Source of the DNA: Candidatus Bathyarchaeota archaeon
GTDB taxonomy: Archaea; Thermoproteota; Bathyarchaeia; TCS64
Assembly (NCBI GenBank): GCA_026014875.1
Contig: JAOZHO010000034.1
Coordinates: 1-64,000 of the forward strand
Length of the DNA stretch: 64,000 nt
Reading direction: 5' to 3'
This document shows, one piece after another, positions 29,323 to 39,301 of this stretch. Each line of letters begins with the position of its first letter. Position 1 is the first letter of the stretch. Under the pieces are notes generated by a model that worked only from the letters and a program-made list of their open reading frames with translations, was not told where the DNA came from and made no database searches. The translations under genes were made by a program, and so were the position numbers.

Positions 29323-30462
29323 ATGTCTAACAAGGCGCTAGAAGGGATCAGGGTCCTCGACCTCACCCACGCCCACGCCGGCCCCATCTGCACCATGTTC
29401 ATGGGGTCCATGGGGGCCGAGGTCATCAAGATCGAGCCCCCCTGGGGGGAGATGATCCGAATGTTCCCGCCCCTCGTTCAGGGCGTCAGCCCCTACTTTG
29501 CGTTCCTCGGGCGCACCAAGAAGGGGGTTACCCTCGATCTCAAGAACCCCCGGGGGAAGGAGATGTTCCTGGAGATGGTGAAGGGGGCCGACGTAGTGAT
29601 GGAGAATTTCAGCCCGGGCACCATGGACCGGCTCGGACTGGGATGGGAGACCCTCAGGGAGACAAACCCTGGCATAGTCTTCGCCTCCATCTCGGGGTTC
29701 GGGCAGACAGGTCCCTGGAAGGACCGCCGGAGCTTCGACACCATAGCCCAGGCCGCCAGCGGATACATGTGGCTAATGCAGGAGATAGTCGACCCTGAGG
29801 GGCCCCCAATCTACGCCGCCGACGCCATCGCCGACACCATACCGGGCCTCACCTGCCTCGTCGGAATCCTCGCCGCTCTCAACCACAAGCGTAACACCGG
29901 CCGGGGACAGCGGGTGGACGTCGCCCAGATGGACGCGATGATCGCGACGATGCAGAGCTTCAGCTTCTGGAAGCTGGCCGGCATCACCTTCACGAACGCG
30001 AGGCTCAGCTCCGGGATGGTCAGGGTCTCAGGGCTCCACAAGGCCAGGGATGGCTACGTGATGTTCAGCCTCCCCGCTGGGCGCATCACCGAGTGGCTCA
30101 AGGAGAGGATGGGGGTCGAGGAGCTCACCTTCGATGTGCTCGCCGAGTGGATCGGGGACCGCCCCGTGGACGAGGTCGTCGAGATCCTCGCCGAGACAGG
30201 GGTCCCCGTCGGGAAGGTCCACAACATCGAGGAGGTCTTCGAGAACGAGCAGGCCAAGGCCCGGGGGATGTTCGTCAACGTGGATCACCCCACCCTGGGC
30301 GAGATCATCCAACCCGGGTTCCCCATAAAGTTCTCCGAGACCCCCGGGGACAACACCGCCCCCGCACCCCTCCTGGGGCAGCACAACGCCGAGGTCTACG
30401 GCAAGCTCCTGGGACTCACCGAGGAAGAGGTTGAGAACCTGAGGAAGGAAGGGGTCATCTAG
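29323..30462 (+). CDS. CaiB/BaiF family CoA transferase
   Basis: LEGIRVLDLTHAHAGPICTMFMGSMGAEVIKIEPP; ENFSPGTMDRLGLGWETLRETNPGIVFASISGFGQTGPW. Confidence 0.94.
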   Translation: MSNKALEGIRVLDLTHAHAGPICTMFMGSMGAEVIKIEPPWGEMIRMFPPLVQGVSPYFAFLGRTKKGVTLDLKNPRGKEMFLEMVKGADVVMENFSPGTMDRLGLGWETLRETNPGIVFASISGFGQTGPWKDRRSFDTIAQAASGYMWLMQEIVDPEGPPIYAADAIADTIPGLTCLVGILAALNHKRNTGRGQRVDVAQMDAMIATMQSFSFWKLAGITFTNARLSSGMVRVSGLHKARDGYVMFSLPAGRITEWLKERMGVEELTFDVLAEWIGDRPVDEVVEILAETGVPVGKVHNIEEVFENEQAKARGMFVNVDHPTLGEIIQPGFPIKFSETPGDNTAPAPLLGQHNAEVYGKLLGLTEEEVENLRKEGVI

Positions 30463-31543
30463 CCTCCAGCAGTGCCATATAGGCCTCGATGTGCAGGTCG
30501 ATGACCGTCTCTCTCCCGTGGACCTCAGAGACATAGGAACGCCCCCTCTCCCCGAGTTCCCTCCATCGGTCCTCCTCCAGGAGCCACCTCAGCCCGGCCT
30601 CCAGCAGGCCCTCCGATGCGTGGAAGCCGAACCTGCTCGAGAAGCAGTCGGGGTCGTGGAAGCTCAGTATCGCGCATCCGTGGGCGGCCGCCTCTAGGAA
30701 CGACACCGGGAGGCACTCGCTCACGCTGGTGTTCACCAGGATCCAGGCGCTCCCCAAGACCGATGATTTCTCGTCTCCATCCAGGAAACCGGGCATCGTC
30801 AGATTGGGTGTGCCTCCGTATTGTTCCCTCAGATGCCTGTCTCTCCCTCTATCGTGAGCGGCGCCGACGGCGATGAACTCCACATCGGGGAATCTCATGG
30901 CGAACTCGAGGAACAGCTCGGGCCTCTTCTCACCGTCGAACCTCCCCAGAAAGCACACTGTGGGCCCATCAGCCTTCCGGGGGGTTCTCTCGGGGACGTC
31001 GACGGGGTTTGGCAGGAAGCTGGGTTCACTCACGAGACGGTACATTTCCTTAACTTTGGGGCGAATGTAGTTGGCCTGACAGTAGACCTCATCCATCTCT
31101 CCGACGGCCCGCTTCAGCCTCCCCCTGAACAGCTCATTGAAGAGCCTTCGCCTGAGCGGATAGAACCTGTGCACCTGTTCCCAGTCGCCCCTGGTCTTCG
31201 GGTTCTGGCAGGTCAGGACATGGACCCTGTCGGGCATCTCCCTCTTGGCGAGGATGCTCCCCCAGCTCGGCTCCTCCGAGTGGTAGACGTCGGCGTCGCA
31301 TTGCCCGTAGATGGGTCTGGTCAACGGGTAGGAGTACAATGGGAACCCGTGGACCCGCATGCCCTCCGCCTCCTCGACGGCTCCCTGGCCTCTCCCTTTC
31401 GGGGCGACCACGGTGACCTCGGCGCCCCTCTCGACGAGCCCCGCACCGATGTCACGTGTGATCCTGCCTATCCCCCCGTACCTCCCCCATCCGAAGAACT
31501 CGGTCGAGACGAGGCAGACTGAGAGATCCATCCCGCTAAACAT
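30455..31543 (-). CDS. Glycosyltransferase family 4 protein
   Basis: GGIGRITRDIGAGLVERGAEVTVVAP; VCFLGRFDGEKRPELFLEFA; SVSECLPVSFLEAAAHGCAILS. Confidence 0.9.
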   Translation of the reverse strand: MFSGMDLSVCLVSTEFFGWGRYGGIGRITRDIGAGLVERGAEVTVVAPKGRGQGAVEEAEGMRVHGFPLYSYPLTRPIYGQCDADVYHSEEPSWGSILAKREMPDRVHVLTCQNPKTRGDWEQVHRFYPLRRRLFNELFRGRLKRAVGEMDEVYCQANYIRPKVKEMYRLVSEPSFLPNPVDVPERTPRKADGPTVCFLGRFDGEKRPELFLEFAMRFPDVEFIAVGAAHDRGRDRHLREQYGGTPNLTMPGFLDGDEKSSVLGSAWILVNTSVSECLPVSFLEAAAHGCAILSFHDPDCFSSRFGFHASEGLLEAGLRWLLEEDRWRELGERGRSYVSEVHGRETVIDLHIEAYMALLEAR

Positions 31544-31581
31544 ATCGTTAAATAAAATTAAAACTATGCTGGCTCAGGGCG

Positions 31582-32712
31582 TTGAGAGTCCTCGCCGTCA
31601 CCCCCTCCTATCCCAGGTTCCAGGGCGATTACCACGGGCGTTTCATCCACGACCACTGCGTAGCGCTACGGGAGAGCGGGGTCCAAGTCACCGTTCTCGC
31701 CCCCCGGAGCAGGAGCACCCGCTCCTTCCCCACACCCTTCGAGGTGGAGCGGTTCCCTTCCATGCCCTCGAAGAGGCTGGAGCTCCTCCCTGAGAGAACC
31801 ATGAAGGGAGCCCCGGTGCCCCATCTGGCCCAAATCCCTCCATACCTCGCCTCGGCCTACATTCGTCTCTTGGGAGAGGCCGCAGACATAATCCACGTTC
31901 ATTGGGCCATCCCCCTGGGATACCTGGCCACCCTCACGCCCAGAAAGACTCCAATTGTCGTGACCTGCCACGGGAGCGACTGCACCCTGGCCTACAGTAA
32001 TCCCTGGTTGAGGCCCTTCGTAAGGAAAACCTTCTCACGAGCCACAAGAGTCGTCGCGGTCTCCGACTATATTCTCAGAGTCGCGGTCAGCCTAGGCGCT
32101 CGGGACGTGGAGGTGATCTACCTGGGTGTGGACACCGAGAGGTTCCGCCCCCTGGCGGATAAGAAGGGACTTCGTGAGCGGATGGGGCTCCCCGTTGACC
32201 GCCCTATCGTGGGGACCCTGGGCAGGCTGGTGCGGGATAAAAGGATCGGTGACTTCATCGAGGCCGCCAAGCTCATCGCGGAGGAAACCGACGCGATCTT
32301 CCTTATCGGAGGAACGGGCCCGGAGGAGGCACGCCTGAAATCCTTGGCCAAGGGGCGTGACGAGATCGTCTTCCTCGGCGAGGTCCACGATCCGGCGGGG
32401 TTCCACGGGCTCTGCGACGTCTCGGTGCTGGCCTCTGTCCGGGAGGGACTCTCCATCTCCCTCCAAGAGGCGATGGCCACGGCTTGCGTGCCGGTGGCCA
32501 GCGACGGGGTGGGATGCCGCGAACTCGTAAAGGATGGAGAAAACGGCTACCTCTTTCAGCCAGGCGATGTCCATGGCCTCGCCCAGAAGATTTTCCAGGC
32601 TTTGGAAGATCCGCCCCTGGGGATGCGGGCCAGAGAGACCATTCAGGACGGTTTCGATATCAGAGAAAACGTATCGAGATATATCAGTCTCTACGAGGGG
32701 CTGCTCCGATGA
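31582..32712 (+). CDS. Glycosyltransferase family 4 protein
   Basis: VGTLGRLVRDKRIGDFIEAAKLI; VLASVREGLSISLQEAMATACVPVAS. Confidence 0.92.
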   Translation: MRVLAVTPSYPRFQGDYHGRFIHDHCVALRESGVQVTVLAPRSRSTRSFPTPFEVERFPSMPSKRLELLPERTMKGAPVPHLAQIPPYLASAYIRLLGEAADIIHVHWAIPLGYLATLTPRKTPIVVTCHGSDCTLAYSNPWLRPFVRKTFSRATRVVAVSDYILRVAVSLGARDVEVIYLGVDTERFRPLADKKGLRERMGLPVDRPIVGTLGRLVRDKRIGDFIEAAKLIAEETDAIFLIGGTGPEEARLKSLAKGRDEIVFLGEVHDPAGFHGLCDVSVLASVREGLSISLQEAMATACVPVASDGVGCRELVKDGENGYLFQPGDVHGLAQKIFQALEDPPLGMRARETIQDGFDIRENVSRYISLYEGLLR

Positions 32713-32816
32713 CTCTTAGAGGGGTATTTCGTCTGTAGGTCCGATTCACATACGTGAGCTATTATAAAATCGCTCCAAGATCGCTGTGGGGTTCACCCTT
32801 CGGAGAAGGTTATACT

Positions 32817-33116
32817 ATGGAACGCAGATCGAAACTGGAGATCTATCTGGAGGTCCTCCAGATCATCAAGGGAGGCACGTCCAAGCCGACCCGGATCATG
32901 TACAACGCCAACATATCCTGGCAGCCATTGATGCGGGTCCTCGGATCCATGATCAATCAGGACCTCGTGAGGGAGATCGACGTCAGCGACACGGGGAGGA
33001 AGCGGGACAAGAGGACCACCAAGATCTACGAGATCACCATGAAAGGCGAGCAGGTGGTCAGATACTTCAGGGGAGCCAAGGAGCTCGGGATCGACGAGAA
33101 CCTGATACCCGTCTGA
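32817..33116 (+). CDS. Winged-helix transcriptional regulator-like protein
   Basis: RRSKLEIYLEVLQIIKGGTSKPTRIMYNANISWQPLMRVLGSMINQDLV, typical archaeal wHTH. Confidence 0.88.
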   Translation: MERRSKLEIYLEVLQIIKGGTSKPTRIMYNANISWQPLMRVLGSMINQDLVREIDVSDTGRKRDKRTTKIYEITMKGEQVVRYFRGAKELGIDENLIPV

Positions 33117-33209
33117 CCCCCCGTCTCCCAATCAACCCTTTTTTAGGAGCAGCCGCAGCACGAGTCGCCCCTTTAATATCCTCTAGATCAATAATGCCTC
33201 GACACGGTC

Positions 33210-33851
33210 ATGGTCATTATCGCTGGAGTGGACGAAGCGGGCCGGGGCCCAGCGATAGGCCCCCTAGTCGTCGCGGCGGTGAGCTTCCAGGAGGCGGCTG
33301 CGGATGATCTTTTCTCCATGGGCGTGAGGGACTCCAAGGCCCTCTCAGCGAGGAGGAGGGAATCCCTCGCAGCCGAGATAAAGGAGATCTCGGAAGGCCA
33401 CTCATACTTCGAGCTCCAGCCCTGGGCCATCGACAAGGTGGTGAACCGCGGCCTGAAGCTCAGGAAGTTGAACTATCTCGAGGCGATGGCCATGGCGAAG
33501 GCGATCAGGGACCTCCACCCCGACAGGGTCTACGTGGACACCGCCGACGTCCTCCCCGACAGGTTCGGGGATGACATCCTCAGAGTCCTAGGCTGGAGAC
33601 CCCATCTCATCTGCGAGAAGAAAGCCGATATCAATTATCCCGTGGTATCCGCGGCGTCCATCCTCGCCAAGGTGAGGCGGGACCTCCTCGTCTCCAACCT
33701 GAGGGAGATCCACGGAGACTTCGGCTCGGGCTATCCCAGCGACCCCAAGACCGTCGCCTTCATCAAATCATGGTTCCAGGAAAACGATCTGCCCCCTCCG
33801 TACATGAGGGGCTCCTGGAAGACCATCAAGCGATATACCTCCCAGGTCTAG
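33210..33851 (+). CDS. rnhB: Ribonuclease HII
   Basis: IAGVDEAGRGPAIGPLVVA; GVRDSKALSARRRESL. Confidence 0.95.
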   Translation: MVIIAGVDEAGRGPAIGPLVVAAVSFQEAAADDLFSMGVRDSKALSARRRESLAAEIKEISEGHSYFELQPWAIDKVVNRGLKLRKLNYLEAMAMAKAIRDLHPDRVYVDTADVLPDRFGDDILRVLGWRPHLICEKKADINYPVVSAASILAKVRRDLLVSNLREIHGDFGSGYPSDPKTVAFIKSWFQENDLPPPYMRGSWKTIKRYTSQV

Positions 33852-34540
33852 GATTTGAGCCTCGCCACGACAAGCGCGTGATCCTTCTCGAAGGGATCGA
33901 GCTCCAGGGACTCGACGATCTCGAAACCCCCCTCCCTGAGCTTCTCGATCTCGGCCTCGTAGACCCTCTGGGGAGCCTTCGTCACGTCGATGCTCCGGGA
34001 CTTCACAGCCATGACCGCCCAACCCCCAGACTTTAGGAACACCCTCGCGTTCTCTATGACGATGCCCGCCTGATCGGGCTGGGCGACGTCCGCGTAGATC
34101 CCGTCGACCTTGGGGACGTTCAAGGCATAGGTCCGGGGGCGCCGGGCGTCCCCGAGGATTGGGGAGACGTTGGCCCTGTGCTTAGCCAGGCCCTCTATGA
34201 GGTCTCTGATGGGGCGGGGCGCAAAGTCGACTCCCCAGACGTGACCCCCGACTCCGATGATGTCCGAGACGTGGGAGCATGTGGTCCCAGAGGCCACGCC
34301 GAGGTAGAGCACCTTGTCCCCCCGGGATAGGGGCATCACCCCGAGGCCTTTACGGATGGCCGCCGCGAGCTTGCTCCTGTAAGGATTCCAGGTGCGGTAC
34401 TCGACGCCATCGACTGTGACTAGCTGCTCCCCGTAGAACCTCCTCCCCGGGGTGAGGTTCATCGTGGCTAGGGCCTTTCCTGCCTCACTCTCCAGCCTGT
34501 AGACTCCCGGGAAAATACGTTTGGGACTCAAATCTAGCAC
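33848..34540 (-). CDS. flpA: Fibrillarin-like rRNA/tRNA 2'-O-methyltransferase
   Basis: YRTWNPYRSKLAAAI; VLYLGVASGTTCSHVSDIIG; VDGIYADVAQPDQAGI. Confidence 0.94.
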   Translation of the reverse strand: MLDLSPKRIFPGVYRLESEAGKALATMNLTPGRRFYGEQLVTVDGVEYRTWNPYRSKLAAAIRKGLGVMPLSRGDKVLYLGVASGTTCSHVSDIIGVGGHVWGVDFAPRPIRDLIEGLAKHRANVSPILGDARRPRTYALNVPKVDGIYADVAQPDQAGIVIENARVFLKSGGWAVMAVKSRSIDVTKAPQRVYEAEIEKLREGGFEIVESLELDPFEKDHALVVARLKS

Positions 34541-34582
34541 TGAAGAAGCGGGTGCTCAGTGAAAAATTGATCCCTCGCCCGG

Positions 34583-34837
34583 TCAGACCTCGGCCTCGAT
34601 CTGCTGCTCCATCATCTTGGCCTGGTCGACGGCGAGCTTTTGGAGCCACGCCATGGGGGGTCTAAGCTCCCCGACCCTCTTAGCGAAGTGGTGGCAGTTG
34701 AGGTAGGAGGGGGTGTTGCAGATCCTCCTGAAGAAGTCGCCTGTAATGTAGACGCCACAGTCGTGGAGGTAGGGGCAGCCCTTCCGGTTAAGCTTCTTCT
34801 GGAAGGCCTCTGATAGCGTCGTCAACCCGATCCACAC
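34583..34837 (-). CDS. Small Cys-containing conserved-looking protein
   Basis: 84 aa with CPYLHDCGVYITGDFFRRICNTPSYLNC (C-x5-C-x12-C-x7-C); TATA-like sequence shortly upstream. Confidence 0.65.
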   Translation of the reverse strand: MWIGLTTLSEAFQKKLNRKGCPYLHDCGVYITGDFFRRICNTPSYLNCHHFAKRVGELRPPMAWLQKLAVDQAKMMEQQIEAEV

Positions 34838-34998
34838 CTGCCTGTGACTTCTTTATAATCCGTATCAGTAAACCCTAATCATCAAATTTATACTTAACTG
34901 TATCAGGGTTCAGTAACTCTTTTCCGGCATCCGCAAGCACAGATCCCCCGTTCAATATGTTTTAATTATATGTAAAGAAACGACTGAACGAACGCAGA

Positions 34999-35274
34999 AT
35001 GCCAGCCGACGAAAGAATCTACGTGGGCTCGAAGCCGATCCTCGCCTACGTCACAGCGGTGGTCACCGCCCTCTCCAAGTCCGACAGCGTCAGCGTCATG
35101 GCCCGGGGGAGAGCCATAAGCACCGCCGTCGACGTCGTGGAGGTGACCAAGAGAAGCTTCCTCACAGACATCATCGTCGACGGCATCGATATAGGGACGG
35201 AGAGGCTCGGGGAAGCCGGCGCAGAGCGGAACGTCTCGACTATATCGATTCATCTGTCCAAGCCCAAGGCATAA
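34999..35274 (+). CDS. albA: DNA/RNA-binding protein Alba
   Basis: RIYVGSKPILAYVTAVVTALSKSDSVSVMARGRAISTAVDVVEVTKRSF. Confidence 0.94.
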   Translation: MPADERIYVGSKPILAYVTAVVTALSKSDSVSVMARGRAISTAVDVVEVTKRSFLTDIIVDGIDIGTERLGEAGAERNVSTISIHLSKPKA

Positions 35275-35323
35275 CTCGAATCTGTGGCGACCCGGACGAG
35301 ACTCCATGGTCCTTTGATATGCG

Positions 35324-36505
35324 CTACACGGACTCTGTGGCTTGTCTCTCCGCATCCTCATCCAGCTGCCTCCTCAGCTCGGCCCCTATGGGGTTCCCCG
35401 TGAAGGCGTCTGCCCTGGCGGCTAGGGAGAGCTTCGCGGCGAGGGTCCTGGCAGCCTTCCCCCTGAGCTTGCGGGGCTTGGCGTGGACGTAGGGATGCTG
35501 GAAGATGAGCCCGTGCTTGGGGGGCTTGGCCCCCGTCATCTTGGAGCGGAACAGGGCCTTCTCGGCTCCCAGGATCTGCACCGTGCTGGAGGGCATCATC
35601 GCGAGCTTTTTGAGCCCCCCGGCCTTCTCGAGGAGCTTCGCGGCAAGCACGGGGCCGGCCACCACTGAGAGGTTAGGGACCGCCTCCTCGGCGATGCTCA
35701 TGATGAGTGCTTCCAGGGATTCCCTGTAGGAGTAGAGGGAGACGAGGTTGGCGGCGAGGCTCCTGAGGTGCTCCTCGTCCTCGGACAATAGAGGTGCTCC
35801 CATCGAGTCCTCGCTGGCGGATAGAATCCCCTTCACCCTGTCCCCCAGCTCGAGCTCTCCCAGGTTCTCGGGGGAGAAGTTGGACCTGTCTCCGAGCCTC
35901 TCGACAAGTAGAGCGTAGATCTTGTGATCATCGACGGCGCGGCTCAGCTCGGGGAAGTGGAGGCCGTACCACTCCCGGAGCTTCCCGGAGAGCACATTCA
36001 GAGACTTGTCGAGCTCGTTGAGGAGCTGCGCCGTCTGTATTATCGTCGCCCCCCGTTCCGACTGGGCCTTCTGAATGTCCTTCCTCGTCCTGAGGACCGA
36101 GACCTCTCGGCTCAGCGCGTAGTACTGCGTCTTATCCTCGACTGCCCTGAAGTCCACCGCGATGCTCTCGATGTTCTCCCTGACAAAGTCTTCGGGCCCA
36201 GAGTCCTCCACGATCTCGACGTTCACCCCGGCTCCCCTCAGAGCGTCGGCCAAGTGCTCGTTCGATATTATCACCGTCTCGAACCCCCTCTGGACGAGTT
36301 TCTCCACCATCTCCGACATCTCCTTGGAGGGCTCTCCCGCGGCGTGTCTCTCGAGGGCCGCGTTGATCTGCTTCGCGTCCCGGGGGTAGAGGACGCGCTC
36401 GACTATGTCGTTGTCATGGGTCAATGCGAAGATCCCTATCAGCGTCTCCACGACGTGGATCTGGCTCCCTGATTCAGCGTTCCCGTTCAACCGTCGTAAC
36501 TCCAA
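35324..36505 (-). CDS. Nop5/Nop56/Nop58 family C/D box RNP protein
   Basis: NLSVVAGPVLAAKLLEKAGGLKKLAMMPSSTVQILGAEKALFRSKMTGAKPPKHGLIFQHPYVHAKPRKLRGKAARTLAAKLSLAARAD; real start may be GTG near 36451. Confidence 0.95.
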   Translation of the reverse strand: MELRRLNGNAESGSQIHVVETLIGIFALTHDNDIVERVLYPRDAKQINAALERHAAGEPSKEMSEMVEKLVQRGFETVIISNEHLADALRGAGVNVEIVEDSGPEDFVRENIESIAVDFRAVEDKTQYYALSREVSVLRTRKDIQKAQSERGATIIQTAQLLNELDKSLNVLSGKLREWYGLHFPELSRAVDDHKIYALLVERLGDRSNFSPENLGELELGDRVKGILSASEDSMGAPLLSEDEEHLRSLAANLVSLYSYRESLEALIMSIAEEAVPNLSVVAGPVLAAKLLEKAGGLKKLAMMPSSTVQILGAEKALFRSKMTGAKPPKHGLIFQHPYVHAKPRKLRGKAARTLAAKLSLAARADAFTGNPIGAELRRQLDEDAERQATESV

Positions 36506-36542
36506 AAGTTTTCAAATATGCACGCGCGTAGTTGTCACCAAG

Positions 36543-37463
36543 ATGTCCCAATTAAGCCTATCAGTGGATATCGCGGGCCTCAGGCTGCGGAACCCGACCA
36601 TGAACGCAGCAGGAGTCCTAGGAATATCCGCCCCCCTCCTGAAGCGGGTCTACGAGGGAGGAGCCGGAGCCGTCGTCACAAAGAGCCTGGGGCCTGAACC
36701 CCGATCCGGGCATCTCAACCCGACTATGGTAATCGTGGAGGGAGGAGTTCTCAATGCGATGGGTCTACCCAATCCCGGGGCTGAATACTTCGTCTCGGCG
36801 ATCAAAGCCCTCAGGGCCGAGGGCATACCCGTAATCGCGAGTTTTTTCGGGGCATCCATCGATGATTTCAGAGATGTCGCCGAACTGCTCTCGGAGGCAG
36901 GCGCCGACGCTCTCGAGGTGAACGTGAGCTGCCCCAACGTCCAGGAGGAGCTGGGCATGCTGGGGGCCGACTGCCTCAACACCGAGAAGGTCACTGCGGC
37001 GGTGAAGGAAGTCTCCAAGCCCCCGGTGTTCGTAAAATTATCCCCTAACGTCACCGACATTGCCGAGATAGCAAAGGCTGCTGAGTTGGGCGGGGCGGAC
37101 GCCATCACGGCGGTGAACACCCTCAAGGGTATGGCCATCGACGCCGATTTCCGGAGGCCCATCCTCACCAATGTTACTGGGGGGCTCTCGGGCCCGGCAT
37201 TGAAATCCGTGGCCCTGAGATGCGTCTGGGATGTGGCAAAGGCCGTCGAGGTGCCCGTGATAGGCTGCGGCGGAATCACTAACTGGAGGGATGCCGTGGA
37301 GTTCATGCTCGCGGGGGCCTCAGCGGTGGAAGTTGGAACAGCGATTAGGGAGCGGGGATTCGGCGTCTACGAGGAGATAACCACCGGGATCGAGGGTTAT
37401 CTCGAGGCCAATGGGTTCGGGAGCGTGAAGGGGATCGTGGGCCTCGCCCAGGAGGCCATATGA
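36543..37463 (+). CDS. pyrD: Dihydroorotate dehydrogenase (class 1B)
   Basis: LRLRNPTMNAAGVLG; NVSCPNVQEELGMLG; VIGCGGITNWRDAVEFMLAGASAVEVGTA. Confidence 0.94.
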   Translation: MSQLSLSVDIAGLRLRNPTMNAAGVLGISAPLLKRVYEGGAGAVVTKSLGPEPRSGHLNPTMVIVEGGVLNAMGLPNPGAEYFVSAIKALRAEGIPVIASFFGASIDDFRDVAELLSEAGADALEVNVSCPNVQEELGMLGADCLNTEKVTAAVKEVSKPPVFVKLSPNVTDIAEIAKAAELGGADAITAVNTLKGMAIDADFRRPILTNVTGGLSGPALKSVALRCVWDVAKAVEVPVIGCGGITNWRDAVEFMLAGASAVEVGTAIRERGFGVYEEITTGIEGYLEANGFGSVKGIVGLAQEAI

Positions 37464-38257
37464 TGAGGACTGCGGTGATAACCCGGGTCCTCAGGATGGC
37501 TCCGGACATGGTCACCCTATATTTCGAGGACGAGGAATGCTCCAAGGCCTCTCCGGGCCAGTACGCCATGATCTGGATCCCCGGAGGCGAGGAGATACCC
37601 ATGTCCCTCTCAACCATCAACCCCGGAGGCGAGTCCTCACTGACCGTGAGGGATGTCGGCGAGGCCACCAAGACCCTCTGCGACATGAAAGAGGGAGACA
37701 AAGTTGGAATCCGGGGGCCCTTTGGGATAGGATACACCATCACCGGTGATTCGCCGCTGCTGGTGGCGGGGGGTACGGGTGTAGCATCCTTGGCTCCGCT
37801 TGCAGAGGCGTTCGTCGAGAGAGGAGTCAAGCCGACGTTCATCCTCGGCGCCAAGACCGAGTCGGATCTCGCATTCAGGGACAGGTTGGAGAATCTTCTC
37901 GGTGACAGTGTTGTCCTCGCCACAGATGATGGCTCCTGTGGCTTCGAAGGCTTCTCCTCCCAGTGCGCAGAAAAGCTGATGGATGAGAGAAGTTTCGACG
38001 CAGTTTACACTTGCGGTCCCGAGCTAATGATGGTCGCCGTCTTCGACGAGGCAGAGTCCCGGGGTATACCCGTTCAGGCCAGCCTCGAGAGGTACATAAA
38101 ATGCGCCCACGGTCTCTGCGGGAGCTGCGCCATCGGCCCCTACAGGGTATGCATGGATGGCCCCGTCTTCGACTCGGAGAAGCTCCGGGAGGTCAGGGAG
38201 GATTTCGGCTCTCGCAAGATGGACCCGACGGGGAAGATCGTCGGGGTGGACCACTAG
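37460..38257 (+). CDS. pyrK: Dihydroorotate dehydrogenase electron transfer subunit
   Basis: GGTGVASLAPLAE; [2Fe-2S] motif CAHGLCGSCAIGPYRVCMDGPVF; overlaps pyrD stop. Confidence 0.94.
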   Translation: MMRTAVITRVLRMAPDMVTLYFEDEECSKASPGQYAMIWIPGGEEIPMSLSTINPGGESSLTVRDVGEATKTLCDMKEGDKVGIRGPFGIGYTITGDSPLLVAGGTGVASLAPLAEAFVERGVKPTFILGAKTESDLAFRDRLENLLGDSVVLATDDGSCGFEGFSSQCAEKLMDERSFDAVYTCGPELMMVAVFDEAESRGIPVQASLERYIKCAHGLCGSCAIGPYRVCMDGPVFDSEKLREVREDFGSRKMDPTGKIVGVDH

Positions 38258-38297
38258 GACTGCATGTGTTATTAGCCAGTAACCTCAAAGCTCATCT

Positions 38298-39044
38298 ATG
38301 GTCGCAGGAAAAGCCGAAGTAGATATCCTTTTCCACTGCTTCTACATGCCCCTCGGAGTGACGGAGGGCCACCCGGTCCTCAGCATCCGATGGCCCCTCA
38401 CCCCTATGCCTGAGCCCGAGATCGCCGATATCTTCGAGACCCGCACATTCAACCTGGGTTCGACGAACACGATCCTCATCAGGGACGGGGGGATGAACAT
38501 CGTCGTTGACCCAGGGATCCTCCAGCTCGGGAGGTATGGTGCCTTCCAGAAGAGGTTGGCGGAGTTCGGTCTGGAGACCGGGGACATCGACATGGTGGTG
38601 AACACCCACTGCCATTACGACCACATCGAGTCCAACTACCTGTTCAGGGGGAAGCCCCTCATCGTCCACGAGAAGGAAGTCGAATATTGCAGTAACCTCT
38701 ACTGGCCCGAGTTCACCGAGGCCTTCATGGGAATCATGGAGATAGACGCCGTCTCCGGGGAGAAGAAGCTCTCCGAGAACGTGAGGGTCATAGAGACCCT
38801 GGGCCACACCCCGGGGAGCATCTCGGTCCTCGCCGAGACCGGGGAGGGGCTCGTCGCCTGCATCGGGGACGCCGCGATCGTCCGGGAGGACCTCCTGGAG
38901 TTCAGGGTGCCTTCCGTGGTGACCAAGAACATCGCCCCCGAGGTGAGCGTCAACAGCCTCAAGAGGATCGCTGCCCTGAATCCCTTCATGGTAGTCCCGG
39001 GACACGATGCGCCCTTCGACCCCAAGACCGGGAAAGCTTTATAG
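38298..39044 (+). CDS. MBL-fold metallo-hydrolase
   Basis: VVNTHCHYDHIESN; ETLGHTPGSISVL; VVPGHDAPF. Confidence 0.9.
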   Translation: MVAGKAEVDILFHCFYMPLGVTEGHPVLSIRWPLTPMPEPEIADIFETRTFNLGSTNTILIRDGGMNIVVDPGILQLGRYGAFQKRLAEFGLETGDIDMVVNTHCHYDHIESNYLFRGKPLIVHEKEVEYCSNLYWPEFTEAFMGIMEIDAVSGEKKLSENVRVIETLGHTPGSISVLAETGEGLVACIGDAAIVREDLLEFRVPSVVTKNIAPEVSVNSLKRIAALNPFMVVPGHDAPFDPKTGKAL

Positions 39045-39076
39045 AGCCCTACACGGTAGGGTTTGGCGGTAATAAT

Positions 39077-39259
39077 ATGCCTACACACGGCTCACTTACG
39101 AAGGCGGGCAAGGTCCGGGCTCAGACCCCCAAGGTTGAGGGCATAGTTCGGAAGCAACTGCCCCCAAGGCGGAAGAACAGATCAAACTACAAGAAGAGAG
39201 TCCTCGCAGCCCCAGACCCCTTCTCCCAGCGTGGGGGACGTCGGCGGCGGCGGAGATAG
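39077..39259 (+). CDS. Small ribosomal subunit protein eS30
   Basis: MPTHGSLTKAGKVRAQTPKVEGIVRKQLPPRRKNRSNYKKRVL, basic 60 aa. Confidence 0.9.
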   Translation: MPTHGSLTKAGKVRAQTPKVEGIVRKQLPPRRKNRSNYKKRVLAAPDPFSQRGGRRRRRR

Positions 39260-39301
39260 CTCCTTTAACCTTTTAACACCCCCTTCTTAGAGATCCCCGA
39301 G

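Noticed and set aside
34860-34925. C/D-box-like elements (TGATGA ... CTGA) near the fibrillarin and nop5 genes
   Set aside because: C box lacks the expected purine, spacing does not fit a standard C/D sRNA, and the motifs are short enough to occur by chance
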